NCBI GenBank assembly: GCA_019234815.1
Contig: JAFALA010000018.1
Span: 1 to 48,293, forward strand
Length of the DNA stretch: 48,293 nucleotides
Reading direction: 5' to 3'
Origin: Burkholderiaceae bacterium
Lineage (GTDB): Bacteria; Pseudomonadota; Gammaproteobacteria; Burkholderiales; Burkholderiaceae_C
The notes beneath the pieces are model-generated. The model did no database searches, was not told where the DNA came from, and saw only the letters and a program-made list of their open reading frames with translations. Positions 32,415-42,591 of the stretch are shown here, one piece after another (within the stretch, counting starts at the first letter, position 1; each line of letters starts with the position of its first letter). Position numbers and translations under genes: made by a program.

Positions 32415-32441
32415 ATATCGAAAGTAACCATATCTCGATAT
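32415..32441 (+). repeat. AT-rich hairpin directly before tRNA-Asp copy 2
   Basis: ATATCGA (32415-32421) and TCGATAT (32435-32441) form a perfect 7-bp stem with a 13-base loop, ending two bases before the tRNA. The sequence differs from the copy-1 hairpin but the position is the same. Confidence 0.55.
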
Positions 32442-32443
32442 TT

Positions 32444-32520
32444 GGAGTGGTAGTTCAGTTGGTTAGAATACCGGCCTGTCACGCCGGGGGTCGCGGGTTC
32501 GAGTCCCGTCCACTCCGCCA
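32444..32520 (+). tRNA. tRNA-Asp (GTC), copy 2
   Basis: Identical to the copy at 32061. It is the last tRNA of the cluster and ends 8 bases before the terminator stem. Confidence 0.97.
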
Positions 32521-32528
32521 ACTTCTCG

Positions 32529-32562
32529 AAACCCTGTTTGCGCAAGCAAGCAGGGTTTTTTT
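32529..32562 (+). terminator. Strong rho-independent terminator of the tRNA cluster
   Basis: AAACCCTGTTTGC-GCAA-GCAAGCAGGGTTT is a 13-bp stem with one G-U pair and a GCAA loop, running into seven Ts (32556-32562). It sits 8 bases after tRNA-Asp copy 2. Confidence 0.9.
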
Positions 32563-32665
32563 CTGTCCGCGTGTCATTTCCATTCCTTCGTGAATTGACA
32601 GAAGGTCCCGCTGCAAATCTAATCAACTCGGTACAGTTCCAATGCCGTGCCCGGAGGTCAGCGAC

Positions 32666-33406
32666 ATGTTCAAACCGAAGATCGCCATTCATGTGGGAAT
32701 CATGGCAAGCATGTGCTTGAGTCCACAGGCCTGGGCCGATCCGAACGATATCGTATTGACCAACTACACTGAAAACGGGCTGCGTCAGGTCGATTTCCGC
32801 TTGGGTTCGTATCACCAAAACGGCCAGCCCAGCCAGGATGCCTTGATTCTTGGCTTGGGATACGGCATCAGTGACTCGTGGTTCTCCGAGTTTTATCTTG
32901 GCTACTCCAAGTCCGGCGGCGACGCCGTCAACTTCGATTCGGCCGCCATTGCCAATACATTCCTGATCACCGGCGAGAACTCGCCGCTGGAGCTGGGTCT
33001 TTATACCGAGGTGGAGTACGAACGGGACCGCTCGCAAGGTGACCTGCTTATGTTTGGTCCGCTGATGGAGTTCGAGGCGGGTCTGACCAAGGTCAATTTG
33101 AACTTTCTGTTCTCGCGAAATTATCTGGCGGACTTTTCCAATCCGATGCAGTTGGGATACCAGTGGCAGGTCCGTCGGCATATTCCGGGACCGGTCGATC
33201 TGGGCTTGCAGGGATTCGGCCAGTTCGGTCAATGGGATAAATTCGCGCCGCTCAATCAGCAGTCACATCGCCTGGGTCCGGCCGTTTTCGGAAAATTCGA
33301 CGTGGGCGAAAAGAATGTGCTCAGCTATAACGCCGCTGTTCTGTTCGATGCCTTCACGGGCGTGCATGCAACCACCTTCAAATTTCAGGCGGTCCTGAGT
33401 TTCTAG
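32666..33406 (+). CDS. Secreted outer-membrane beta-barrel-like protein, unknown function
   Basis: A 246-residue protein with a signal peptide (MFKPKIAIHVGIMASMCLSP, cleavage probably after AWA). The mature part alternates polar and aromatic/hydrophobic residues with many Gly, Tyr and Phe (LGLGYGISDSWFSEFYLGYS, LELGLYTEVEYERDR) and ends in the aromatic-terminated strand TTFKFQAVLSF, the C-terminal Phe typical of barrel insertion. It has no cysteine in the mature part and no catalytic motif. ATG 32666 is chosen over 32642 because GGAGG lies 8 bases upstream. It is convergent with the GGDEF-EAL gene, with 11 bases between stops. Confidence 0.75.
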   Translation: MFKPKIAIHVGIMASMCLSPQAWADPNDIVLTNYTENGLRQVDFRLGSYHQNGQPSQDALILGLGYGISDSWFSEFYLGYSKSGGDAVNFDSAAIANTFLITGENSPLELGLYTEVEYERDRSQGDLLMFGPLMEFEAGLTKVNLNFLFSRNYLADFSNPMQLGYQWQVRRHIPGPVDLGLQGFGQFGQWDKFAPLNQQSHRLGPAVFGKFDVGEKNVLSYNAAVLFDAFTGVHATTFKFQAVLSF

Positions 33407-33417
33407 CACGCATGTTT

Positions 33418-35814
33418 TCAGGCGGTCAAGACGGGCGGGTTCCAAGCGGCCAGCCATGGCTCCAGTTGCGGCACCGGTATCGGGCGGCTCATGAAATAGC
33501 CTTGCCCCTGGTCGCAGCCCATTCGAGCTAGCAACGCCCAAGCCTTTTCCGTCTCGACGCCTTCGGCAACGACGCGCAGCCCGAGATTGTGTGCAAGATC
33601 AATGGTTGACCGAACAATCTTGGCATCGCTGGCGTCGCTTTCCATCTTGAGTACGAAGGACTTGTCGATCTTGAGTTCGTCAACGGGCAGGCTCTTCAAA
33701 TAGGCCAGTGAGGAATAGCCGGTACCGAAGTCATCGATCGACAACTCAACGCCCGTCGCGTGGAGCCGTTCCAAGGTCGCCAGCGCGCGGACAGGATCGT
33801 CCATGATGGAACTCTCCGTGATCTCAAGACAAAACGACCCTGCGCTGACGCCGTGCTTCTCCATCAGGGCGAGAAACAGGTCGGGCAAATGCTGGTCCAA
33901 CAAATCGCGTGTCGACAGATTGACGGAGATCTTTGCGGAGATGCCTTTGTCGCTCAACGCCTTGCTGACCTTTGTAGATTGCTCCAATACCCATCGGGTC
34001 AGCGGACGAATGAAGCCGGTCTTCTCTGAAAAGGGAATGAACTGGTCTGGAAATACCAAACCCCGGGTTGGATGCTGCCAACGAACCAGCGCCTCGAATC
34101 CGACGAATTCACCGGTCTTGAGCGACAGCTTGGGCTGCGCATACATCTTGAATTCGCCGCGTTCCAGGCCGCGCCGCATTTCGCTCAGCAGCGACAAATT
34201 CTGCTCGCTGCCTTTGTCCTGGGCCGGGTCATACACGACCGCTTCATTGCCACCCCGCTTGGCCACGTACATGGCCTCCTCCGCATGGCTCATCAAGGAC
34301 CGTGCATCGGTGCCATGAAATGGGTAGCCGGCAATCCCGATGCCAGCGCCGATGTCGACACTTTGTTCTTCAAGCGTCATCGGCACTTCGAGTGCCATCA
34401 ATATCCGCCTGGCCATTTCGAGCGCCTCGTCCTCGCTCGTGTCGAGCATCAAGACTGCAAATTCGTCGCCGCCCAGGCGGGCCACGACAAATTGATGAAT
34501 TACCGTATCCACCAGTCTTTGCGCAACCAGGCGCAGCAAATGATCGCCGAAACTGTGGCCGAGTATGTCGTTGACATTCTTGAACCGGTTCAAATCCATC
34601 ATCAGGATGAAACAGGTTCTGGTCTTGCCCGCACTTTGCTGAATTGCATTTTGAAGCAGTTGCGCAAACCGGGCGCGATTGGGCAGGTCGGTCAGGGGGT
34701 CCGAGTAGGCCAGGTGTCGGATTTCCTGCTCATGCCTGGCAATGCCGCCGCGCATGGATTCAAAGGCCACGGACAGCTTGCGGATCTCGTCGTGGCCTTT
34801 GATTTCGACCGGGCTTTGAAAATCGCCATCGCCGAGCCGTTTGGCCACTGCGGTCAAGTCGCGCAAGGGGCTGGCGATGCGCCGGGCAGCGAAAAAGCTG
34901 AACATCGATGCGATGACGGTGACGACAGCGGTGATCACGATCAGCCGCAGCTGCAACTGCCTGTAGGGGGCGATGGCCTCGTCGATGGAGCGCTGTAGTA
35001 CAACGATCGCCCGCTGGCTGTCACCACCGTCCGCCAGCGCCAGGACGCGCGTGCTGTACTCGCCGCGACTCAATTGGAGCGATTGCAACTCAAGCGGCCG
35101 GGCATCTTCAGCCTTCCCGTTGATTTTCTCGCCGCCCATCGTCAGCTGATCCGCGAGCTTTTGCGCGTCTTCTGCGTCCAGTGTCGACCCATCGACAGCC
35201 CAGCGATTTCCCTCCATGCTGACCAGAAACGACACGTCCAGCATCGACAGTTCGCGCATCTCGGCAGCCAGTTGCTTGTCGAGCGCAAAAGCCATTGCCA
35301 CATAGCCGATCGTGATGGGCGCGCGCACCGGCACGACGACGATTTGATAGGGGTGGCCGGAGAACAGCGTCACGCCGGCCGTGCCGTCATCGCGCTCCGC
35401 AGCGTCCTGCAAGTTCAGGATGGACTGCTCCAGGCTGCCGGGGGCTTGTTTGGTGGTGCTCGCCACGATCTGGCCGTCCAGCGCGATATACAGGGCCAGC
35501 GACGCGCCAATTCGTTCCTGCGTGTTGACCAGAACCGCTTCAATCGTTTCGCGATCATGGGAGGCAATGGCTTGCCGAAATCCATAGTCCTTGGCAACAG
35601 TGCGCGCGTTGCCGGTATAGCTCTGGGTTTTTTCCTCCAACAGTCGACGGAACAGTGGGACACCCAATTCCAATTGGTCGCGCACGGCCGCCTGCTCGTT
35701 GGTCGTGATGCCGTTGCGGATCACAAAGAATGCCACGCCCTGTCCCGCCAGGATCAGGGCTAGGAACAGGGTGACGATTCGGCTTTCCAGGGTTCCGAAA
35801 GAGGGCATGGTCAA
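33418..35814 (-). CDS. Membrane GGDEF-EAL protein (cyclic-di-GMP turnover)
   Basis: A 798-residue sensor. An N-terminal membrane helix (about residues 12-32), a periplasmic sensing domain of about 240 residues, a second helix (IVITAVVTVIASMFSFFAAR) and a HAMP region (RRIASPLRDLTAVAKRLGDG) lead to GGDEF and EAL domains. The cyclase signature is intact (ARLGGDEFAVL), but the inhibitory RxxD is absent (HQFV at that place). The phosphodiesterase has its key residues: FEALVRW, NLSTRD, EITESSIM, IDDFGTGYSSLAYLKSLP, KIDKSF and AEGVET. Both activities are thus possible; direction is unknown. It starts 9 bases after the cupredoxin-like gene, so the two form an operon and the periplasmic domain may sense something linked to that protein. 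Confidence 0.93.
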   Translation of the reverse strand: MTMPSFGTLESRIVTLFLALILAGQGVAFFVIRNGITTNEQAAVRDQLELGVPLFRRLLEEKTQSYTGNARTVAKDYGFRQAIASHDRETIEAVLVNTQERIGASLALYIALDGQIVASTTKQAPGSLEQSILNLQDAAERDDGTAGVTLFSGHPYQIVVVPVRAPITIGYVAMAFALDKQLAAEMRELSMLDVSFLVSMEGNRWAVDGSTLDAEDAQKLADQLTMGGEKINGKAEDARPLELQSLQLSRGEYSTRVLALADGGDSQRAIVVLQRSIDEAIAPYRQLQLRLIVITAVVTVIASMFSFFAARRIASPLRDLTAVAKRLGDGDFQSPVEIKGHDEIRKLSVAFESMRGGIARHEQEIRHLAYSDPLTDLPNRARFAQLLQNAIQQSAGKTRTCFILMMDLNRFKNVNDILGHSFGDHLLRLVAQRLVDTVIHQFVVARLGGDEFAVLMLDTSEDEALEMARRILMALEVPMTLEEQSVDIGAGIGIAGYPFHGTDARSLMSHAEEAMYVAKRGGNEAVVYDPAQDKGSEQNLSLLSEMRRGLERGEFKMYAQPKLSLKTGEFVGFEALVRWQHPTRGLVFPDQFIPFSEKTGFIRPLTRWVLEQSTKVSKALSDKGISAKISVNLSTRDLLDQHLPDLFLALMEKHGVSAGSFCLEITESSIMDDPVRALATLERLHATGVELSIDDFGTGYSSLAYLKSLPVDELKIDKSFVLKMESDASDAKIVRSTIDLAHNLGLRVVAEGVETEKAWALLARMGCDQGQGYFMSRPIPVPQLEPWLAAWNPPVLTA

Positions 35815-35823
35815 AATGCTTGT

Positions 35824-36489
35824 CTAGTGTCCTGGCAAGGGCGGGGGTAGGGTCCGGACCACGTCCAATGAAAAACTGGCCGTCGACTCGGCGTCCTGCA
35901 TCACCAGGGGTTGGCTGAGCGTCTGCTTGCGGGACGGTAATCCGTAGTACCAGGTTTTCAATTCGTACTTGCCGTTGGGGAGGCCTTCCAATCTGACCGT
36001 GCCCTGCGCGTCGGTCTTCCCGAAATACGGGGTATCGACGACCTGGACGTAGGCAATCATTTTGTCGTGGATATTGCAGCCCAATACAACCGTCCCCACC
36101 TTGTCGAACAACTGCGGCGGCGCCGACTTGCCCGAATACAGCGGCAAGTCGAAGGTTTTGGCCGGTGAGAAGGAATAGACGTGGTGCTTGAACGGATCGT
36201 TGTTGGGAAAGCTGATTTCAGTGCCGACCCGAACCACGGTGACCAGGGGAATGAACGTGCGCTTCAATTGCGCGATTTCCGCCGTATGAGCCGTTTTTTG
36301 CGAGGTCGCGCCGGCCAAAGGTTCCGCGAAAACGACTGCGTCTTCGACCGGCGCACCCTTGGCGTCGTGGACTTGCACCGTCAGATCAGCGCAGAGCGCT
36401 TGCATTGGAAAGCCGGCAAGAACCGCTCCCACGGACGCCAGACCGACGGCAATTCGACAGCCTCGGCAGCATCTTCTTATTCGATTCAT
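35824..36489 (-). CDS. Secreted cupredoxin-like protein
   Basis: A 221-residue exported protein. The signal peptide (VGLASVGAVLAGFPMQALCA) is followed by a beta-sandwich domain. Candidate type-1 copper ligands are His102 or His103 (DPFKHHVYSF), then Cys138, His141 and Met144 in GCNIHDKM, a C-x2-H-x2-M spacing shorter than in plastocyanin. The end (GKTDAQGTVRLEGLPNGKYE) resembles a small carboxypeptidase-regulatory-like fold. Relatives are often annotated as methylamine utilisation proteins, but no methylamine genes are here. ATG 36489 has AGGAG 8 bases upstream; an earlier ATG (36585) adds an unlikely leader. Copper binding is inferred, not shown. Confidence 0.8.
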   Translation of the reverse strand: MNRIRRCCRGCRIAVGLASVGAVLAGFPMQALCADLTVQVHDAKGAPVEDAVVFAEPLAGATSQKTAHTAEIAQLKRTFIPLVTVVRVGTEISFPNNDPFKHHVYSFSPAKTFDLPLYSGKSAPPQLFDKVGTVVLGCNIHDKMIAYVQVVDTPYFGKTDAQGTVRLEGLPNGKYELKTWYYGLPSRKQTLSQPLVMQDAESTASFSLDVVRTLPPPLPGH

Positions 36490-36539
36490 GTACCCGGCTC
36501 CTGCTCGTGAAGGTCCTGCAAATTCGCTGAATTGAATGG

Positions 36540-36824
36540 CTACAGTTTGTAGAGCGCCTTGCGCTCGGGCGTGAAGTGCCACCAAGGCCTGGGTGGCCCG
36601 CCTGACATGAAATCGACGACAGCCATCAAAGTATCAAGCACGCAAGGGTCGTGGCGTTGCCCGGTCGCCGTGCAGAGTTGCTGGTAGAGCGAAAACGCGT
36701 CGCGCCCGCGCAAGTCTTGTGGCTTGTGAATGCCAAGAAGCCGAAGATCTTCAGCACAGGCTTTTCCCACGTTTGGAATCTGTTCAAGCTGCTCGCATTC
36801 CTGACAATGGGACGCCTTCTTCAT
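36540..36824 (-). CDS. Helix-hairpin-helix protein, Cdd1/pathogenicity-locus family
   Basis: A 94-residue protein with a helix-hairpin-helix (IPNVGKACAEDLRLLGIHKP) followed by the family-typical LRGRDAFSLYQQLCTATGQR and DPCVLDTLMAVVDFM. This matches my recollection of the Cdd1 family, small DNA-binding-like proteins of unknown role. Cysteines at the N-terminus (CQECEQ) might bind metal. It begins 38 bases after the lexA stop on the same strand, so co-transcription with lexA is plausible. AAGG lies about 9 bases before the ATG. Confidence 0.8.
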   Translation of the reverse strand: MKKASHCQECEQLEQIPNVGKACAEDLRLLGIHKPQDLRGRDAFSLYQQLCTATGQRHDPCVLDTLMAVVDFMSGGPPRPWWHFTPERKALYKL

Positions 36825-36862
36825 GGTGCCTTTTGGTCAATTGAATTTGTCAGGGAAACATC

Positions 36863-37549
36863 TCAGGAAAACATCTGACCTCGGATCAAGCCCACGGCCA
36901 GGCCTTCGACTGCAAAGCTTTCGTCGCCTTCCTGCACTTGGATGGGTTCGAAATCCGGGTTTTCGGGCAGCAATTCAATGCCCTGCCTGTTGCGCCGAAA
37001 ACGCTTGACCGTGACTTCATCGCCCAGCCTTGCGACGACGATTTGACCGTTCCTGGCATCGCAGGTCTTTTGCACGGCCAAGAGGTCGCCGTCCATGATG
37101 CCGATATCTTTCATGCTCATGCCGCGGACGCGCAGCAAAAAGTCCGGGCGGTGTGAAAACATGCTCGCCTCGACGTTATAGTTTTGCTCGATGTGCTCCT
37201 GCGCGAGGATGGGCGAGCCGGCCGCCACACGGCCCACCAAGGGCAGACTGAGCTGCGCCAGGCCGGGAATGGGCAAGGAGAATTGTTGGGACCTGGATTC
37301 GCGCGATTCGTTCAGTGCACGTAAAGCCTCCGAACGCAGCCGGATGCCGCGCGAAGTGCCGCCCAGCAGTTCGATCACGCCCTTGCGGGCCAGCGCCTGC
37401 AGATGTTCCTCAGCTGCATTGGCCGAACGGAAACCCAATTCGTGCGCAATTTCGGCGCGAGTGGGTGGGGAGCCGGTGTTTTCAATGCTGGTGCGAACCA
37501 GGTCGAAAATCTGCTGCTGTCGTGCGGTGAGTTTGGGTTGATCGTTCAC
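36863..37549 (-). CDS. lexA: LexA repressor of the SOS response
   Basis: A 228-residue self-cleaving repressor with a GTG start. The N-terminal winged helix is [20 protein letters not shown] and [25 protein letters not shown] ([13 protein letters not shown]). The cleavage site is Ala110-Gly111 (RVAAGSP), and the catalytic pair is Ser145 (RGMSMKD) and Lys182 (VTVKRF). It is somewhat longer than E. coli LexA (202 residues) because of the linker. A LexA-type box at 37573-37592 lies upstream, consistent with autoregulation. It is divergent from the asparaginase gene. Confidence 0.97.
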   Translation of the reverse strand: MNDQPKLTARQQQIFDLVRTSIENTGSPPTRAEIAHELGFRSANAAEEHLQALARKGVIELLGGTSRGIRLRSEALRALNESRESRSQQFSLPIPGLAQLSLPLVGRVAAGSPILAQEHIEQNYNVEASMFSHRPDFLLRVRGMSMKDIGIMDGDLLAVQKTCDARNGQIVVARLGDEVTVKRFRRNRQGIELLPENPDFEPIQVQEGDESFAVEGLAVGLIRGQMFS

Positions 37550-37572
37550 GGTCGCCTTGAGAGTTTTCCGAA

Positions 37573-37592
37573 TACTGTATTTTCATCCAGGT
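37573..37592. promoter_or_regulatory. LexA (SOS) box between lexA and the asparaginase gene
   Basis: TACTGTATTTTCATCCAGGT fits the enterobacterial-type consensus CTG-N10-CAG (37575-37577 and 37588-37590), with a consensus left half (TACTGTAT) and a weaker right half. It is 24 bases upstream of the lexA GTG and 10 bases upstream of the asparaginase ATG, so it could repress both. Confidence 0.75.
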
Positions 37593-37601
37593 GTGCAAAA
37601 A

Positions 37602-38540
37602 ATGCAAAGCATGGCTTCGAATGTGATCGTGATTCTCGGCACCGGCGGCACCATTGCCGGCCAGGCGGCGAGCGCCACGGACAATGTCGGCTACAAGGCG
37701 GGGCAGTTGTCGGTCGCGAGCCTGGTGGCCGCCATTCCCGCGCTGGCCGGCCTGCCCTTGGAGACCGAGCAGGTCGCGCAGCTGGACAGCAAGGACATGG
37801 ATTTCGCCACCTGGCAGCGCCTCGCGGCGGCGGTGGACCGGCATCTGGCCCGCCCTGAGGTGGGCGCGGTGATCATCACGCACGGCACGGACACGCTGGA
37901 GGAGACCGCCTATTTCCTGCAGCGCGTGCTGGCACCGCGCAAGCCGGTCGTCATGACCGCGGCGATGCGGCCGGCCACGGCCTTGCAGGCGGACGGGCCT
38001 CAGAACCTGCTGGACGCTGTGGCCGTGGCCGCGTGCCCGGAGGCGACAGGGGTGTCCGTGGTGCTGGCCGGGCAGGTGCACGGCGCGGACCAGGTCCAGA
38101 AGGCACACAGTTATCGCATCGACGGCTTTTGCTCGCGCGACGAGGCCGTCGTGGCCTGGGTGGAGGAGGGGCGGGTGCGCACGGTCGGCGCGTGGCCCCA
38201 CAGTGGCGAAGCACTGGGCTTGAACCGCATTGCGCGTGCCGCCGGGGCCTGGCCCAAGGTGCAGATCCTGCTCAACCATGCCAGCGCCGACGGCAGCCTG
38301 GTGCAGGCCATGCAGGCCGTGGGGACGGCAGGCATCGTCGTGGCCGGTACCGGCAATGGCACCCTGTCTCAAGGCCTGGAGCAGGCCCTGCTGGATGCGC
38401 AGGCCCAAGGCGTGAAGGTGCTGCGCAGCACGCGGTGCCAGGCTGGGCCGGTGTTGGACAACGGCACAGGCCTGGCCAGTGCTGGATCGCTGTCGCCGGT
38501 CAAGGCCCGGGTCGAGATGATCCTGCAGCTGCTGGCCTGA
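37602..38540 (+). CDS. L-asparaginase, cytoplasmic type
   Basis: A 312-residue asparaginase/glutaminase-fold enzyme hydrolysing asparagine to aspartate and ammonia. The two catalytic threonines are in ILGTGGTIAGQ and ITHGTDTLEETAYFLQ, with lysine and serine/aspartate positions of the family also visible (MTAAMRPATALQADGPQN). No signal peptide precedes the core, so it should be cytoplasmic. ATG 37602 or ATG 37611 could be used; the former has AGG upstream. The leader contains the LexA box, an unusual neighbour. It is convergent with the ABC-F gene, 15 bases apart. Confidence 0.92.
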   Translation: MQSMASNVIVILGTGGTIAGQAASATDNVGYKAGQLSVASLVAAIPALAGLPLETEQVAQLDSKDMDFATWQRLAAAVDRHLARPEVGAVIITHGTDTLEETAYFLQRVLAPRKPVVMTAAMRPATALQADGPQNLLDAVAVAACPEATGVSVVLAGQVHGADQVQKAHSYRIDGFCSRDEAVVAWVEEGRVRTVGAWPHSGEALGLNRIARAAGAWPKVQILLNHASADGSLVQAMQAVGTAGIVVAGTGNGTLSQGLEQALLDAQAQGVKVLRSTRCQAGPVLDNGTGLASAGSLSPVKARVEMILQLLA

Positions 38541-38555
38541 GCCCGGAAGAATCCT

Positions 38556-40552
38556 TCAGGCCGCTGCGGTCAGGGCGTCGACCTCGGCGCTCAGTTCCAG
38601 CCAGCGTAGTTCCGCCGCTTCCAGTTCTTCGCCAATGGCCTTCAGGCGCTTGCCCAGTTCGGCAAATTGGGCTGGCGTGGTTGATGGGTTGGCCAAGGCG
38701 TTTTCCACGGCCGTGCGTTCGTCCGCCAGCTTGTTGAGCTTGACGTCGATGGCGTCCATTTCCTTGCGCAAGGGCCGGGTCTGCTCGGCCAGACGCTGGC
38801 GGGCCTGGCCGCTGGCCTTGCGGTCCTCGCGGGAGTTCGCGGGCGTCGACGGCGGGGGGAGCACCGGTGCTGCGACGGGCGCAGGCGCTACGGCAGCGGC
38901 CTTGATCGCGTCCTTTGCGGCGTCCTTGGCCGCTTTGGCAGCTTCCTTGGCGGTGTCGAGCAGCCATTGCTGGTAGTCGTCCAAGTCGCCATCGAAGGGG
39001 CCGACCTGGCCCTTGGCGACCAGCCAGAATTCGTCGCAGACCTCGCGCAGCAGCGCGCGGTCGTGGCTGACCAGCATCACCGTGCCCTCGAACTCATTGA
39101 GCGCCATCGACAGCGCCTCGCGCGTGTTCAGGTCCAGGTGGTTGGTCGGTTCGTCGAGCAGCAGCAGGTTGGGGCGCTGCCATACCAGCATGGCCAGGAC
39201 CAGGCGCGCCTTTTCGCCGCCCGAGAGGCTGCCAACCTGCTGGTTGACCATCTCGCCGACGAAGCGGAACTGGCCCAGGAAGTCCCGCAGCTCCTGCTCG
39301 CGGGCGCTGGGGCTGACCTCCTTGGCCAGCCGCACCATATGGCTGAGCGGACCTTCGTCGAGCCGCAGCACGTCGAGTTCCTGCTGCGCGAAATAACCGA
39401 TCGACAGGCCCTTTCCCTCGGTGATCTTGCCGCCCAGGGCCGGCATCATGCGGGCGACGGTCTTGACCAGGGTCGACTTGCCCTGGCCGTTGGCGCCCAG
39501 GATACCGATGCGCTGGCCGGCCAGCACCGAGCGGTTGATGCCGTGCACGATGATCTTGTCTTCGAAGTGATCGGTTTCGACGGGCACCCGGTAACCGCAG
39601 GCGACCTCGTCGAACATCAGCATGGGGTTGGGCAGGCTGACGGGCTCGCGGAATTCGAACGCGAAATCGGCGGAAGCCAGCACCGGCGCCAGGCGCTCCA
39701 TGCGCTCCAGCGCCTTCACGCGGCTTTGCGCCTGCTTGGCCTTGCTGGCCTTGGCCTTGAAGCGCGTGATGAACTTCTGCAGATGCGCGATGCGGTCCTG
39801 CTGCTTCTCGAAGGCGGCCTGCTGCAGCACCATGCGCTCGGCGCGCATGGCTTCGAACGCCGTGTAGTTGCCGCCATAGCGCACCAGCTTGGCCTCGTCC
39901 AGGTGCAGGGTGACGCGCGTGATGGCGTCCAGGAATTCGCGGTCGTGGCTGATGACGAGCAGGGTGCCCTCGTAGCGCTTCAGCCAGGCTTCCAGCCACA
40001 CCAGGGCGTCGAGGTCCAGGTGGTTGGTGGGCTCGTCGAGCAGCATCAGGTCGGCCGGGCACATCAGCGCGCGCGCCAGTTGCAATCGCATGCGCCAGCC
40101 GCCGGAGAAGCTGTTGACCGGCGCATCGAGTTGGACGAGCGTGAAGCCCAGGCCCATCAGCAGCGCCTGCGCGCGCGACCGGGCATCCAGGCTGCCGGCA
40201 TCCATCAGCATGCCGTGCGCTTCAGCCATCGCGTGGCCGTCTTCGGCCGCTTCGGCTGCGTCCAGCGCGCGCTGGGCCTCCATCAGGCGGGTGTCGCCTT
40301 CGAGCACGAAATCTGTGGCCGGCAGCTCCGTTTCCGGCATGTTCTGCGCGACCTCGGCCATGCGCCATTGGCGTGGGATGTCGACCTCACCCTTGTCGCT
40401 GTGCAAGCGATGGGTCAGCATCGCAAACAGGCTGGACTTGCCGGCGCCGTTGCGGCCCACCAGGCCGATCTTCTCGCCCGGCTGCAGCGTGACGCTGGCG
40501 TCGTCCAGTATGACCTTGGTGCCGCGGCGCAGCGTGATATTGCGCAGCGTGA

Positions 40553-40556
<4 letters not shown>
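38556..40556 (-). CDS. ABC-F ATPase, YheS-like
   Basis: A 666-residue soluble protein with two ABC cassettes. Walker A sequences are GLVGRNGAGKSS (about residues 32-43) and GILGANGQGKST; signatures are NSFSGGWRMRLQLARAL and GSLSGGEKARLVLAMLVWQ; Walker B regions are LMLLDEPTNHLDLD and LLLLDEPTNHLDLN. Between the cassettes lies the ABC-F linker rich in Lys and Gln (FKAKASKAKQAQSRVKALER). The C-terminal coiled coil follows an Ala/Lys-rich stretch. The N-terminus resembles E. coli YheS. Such proteins act on stalled ribosomes rather than in transport. The start overlaps the prmB stop by four bases. Confidence 0.94.

Positions 40557-42591
<2,035 letters not shown>

Noticed and set aside
32399..33232. 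277-codon minus-strand frame over tRNA-Asp, the terminator and the outer-membrane-like gene
   Set aside because: It runs through a tRNA and a terminator; the plus-strand frame has a signal peptide and a good ribosome site.
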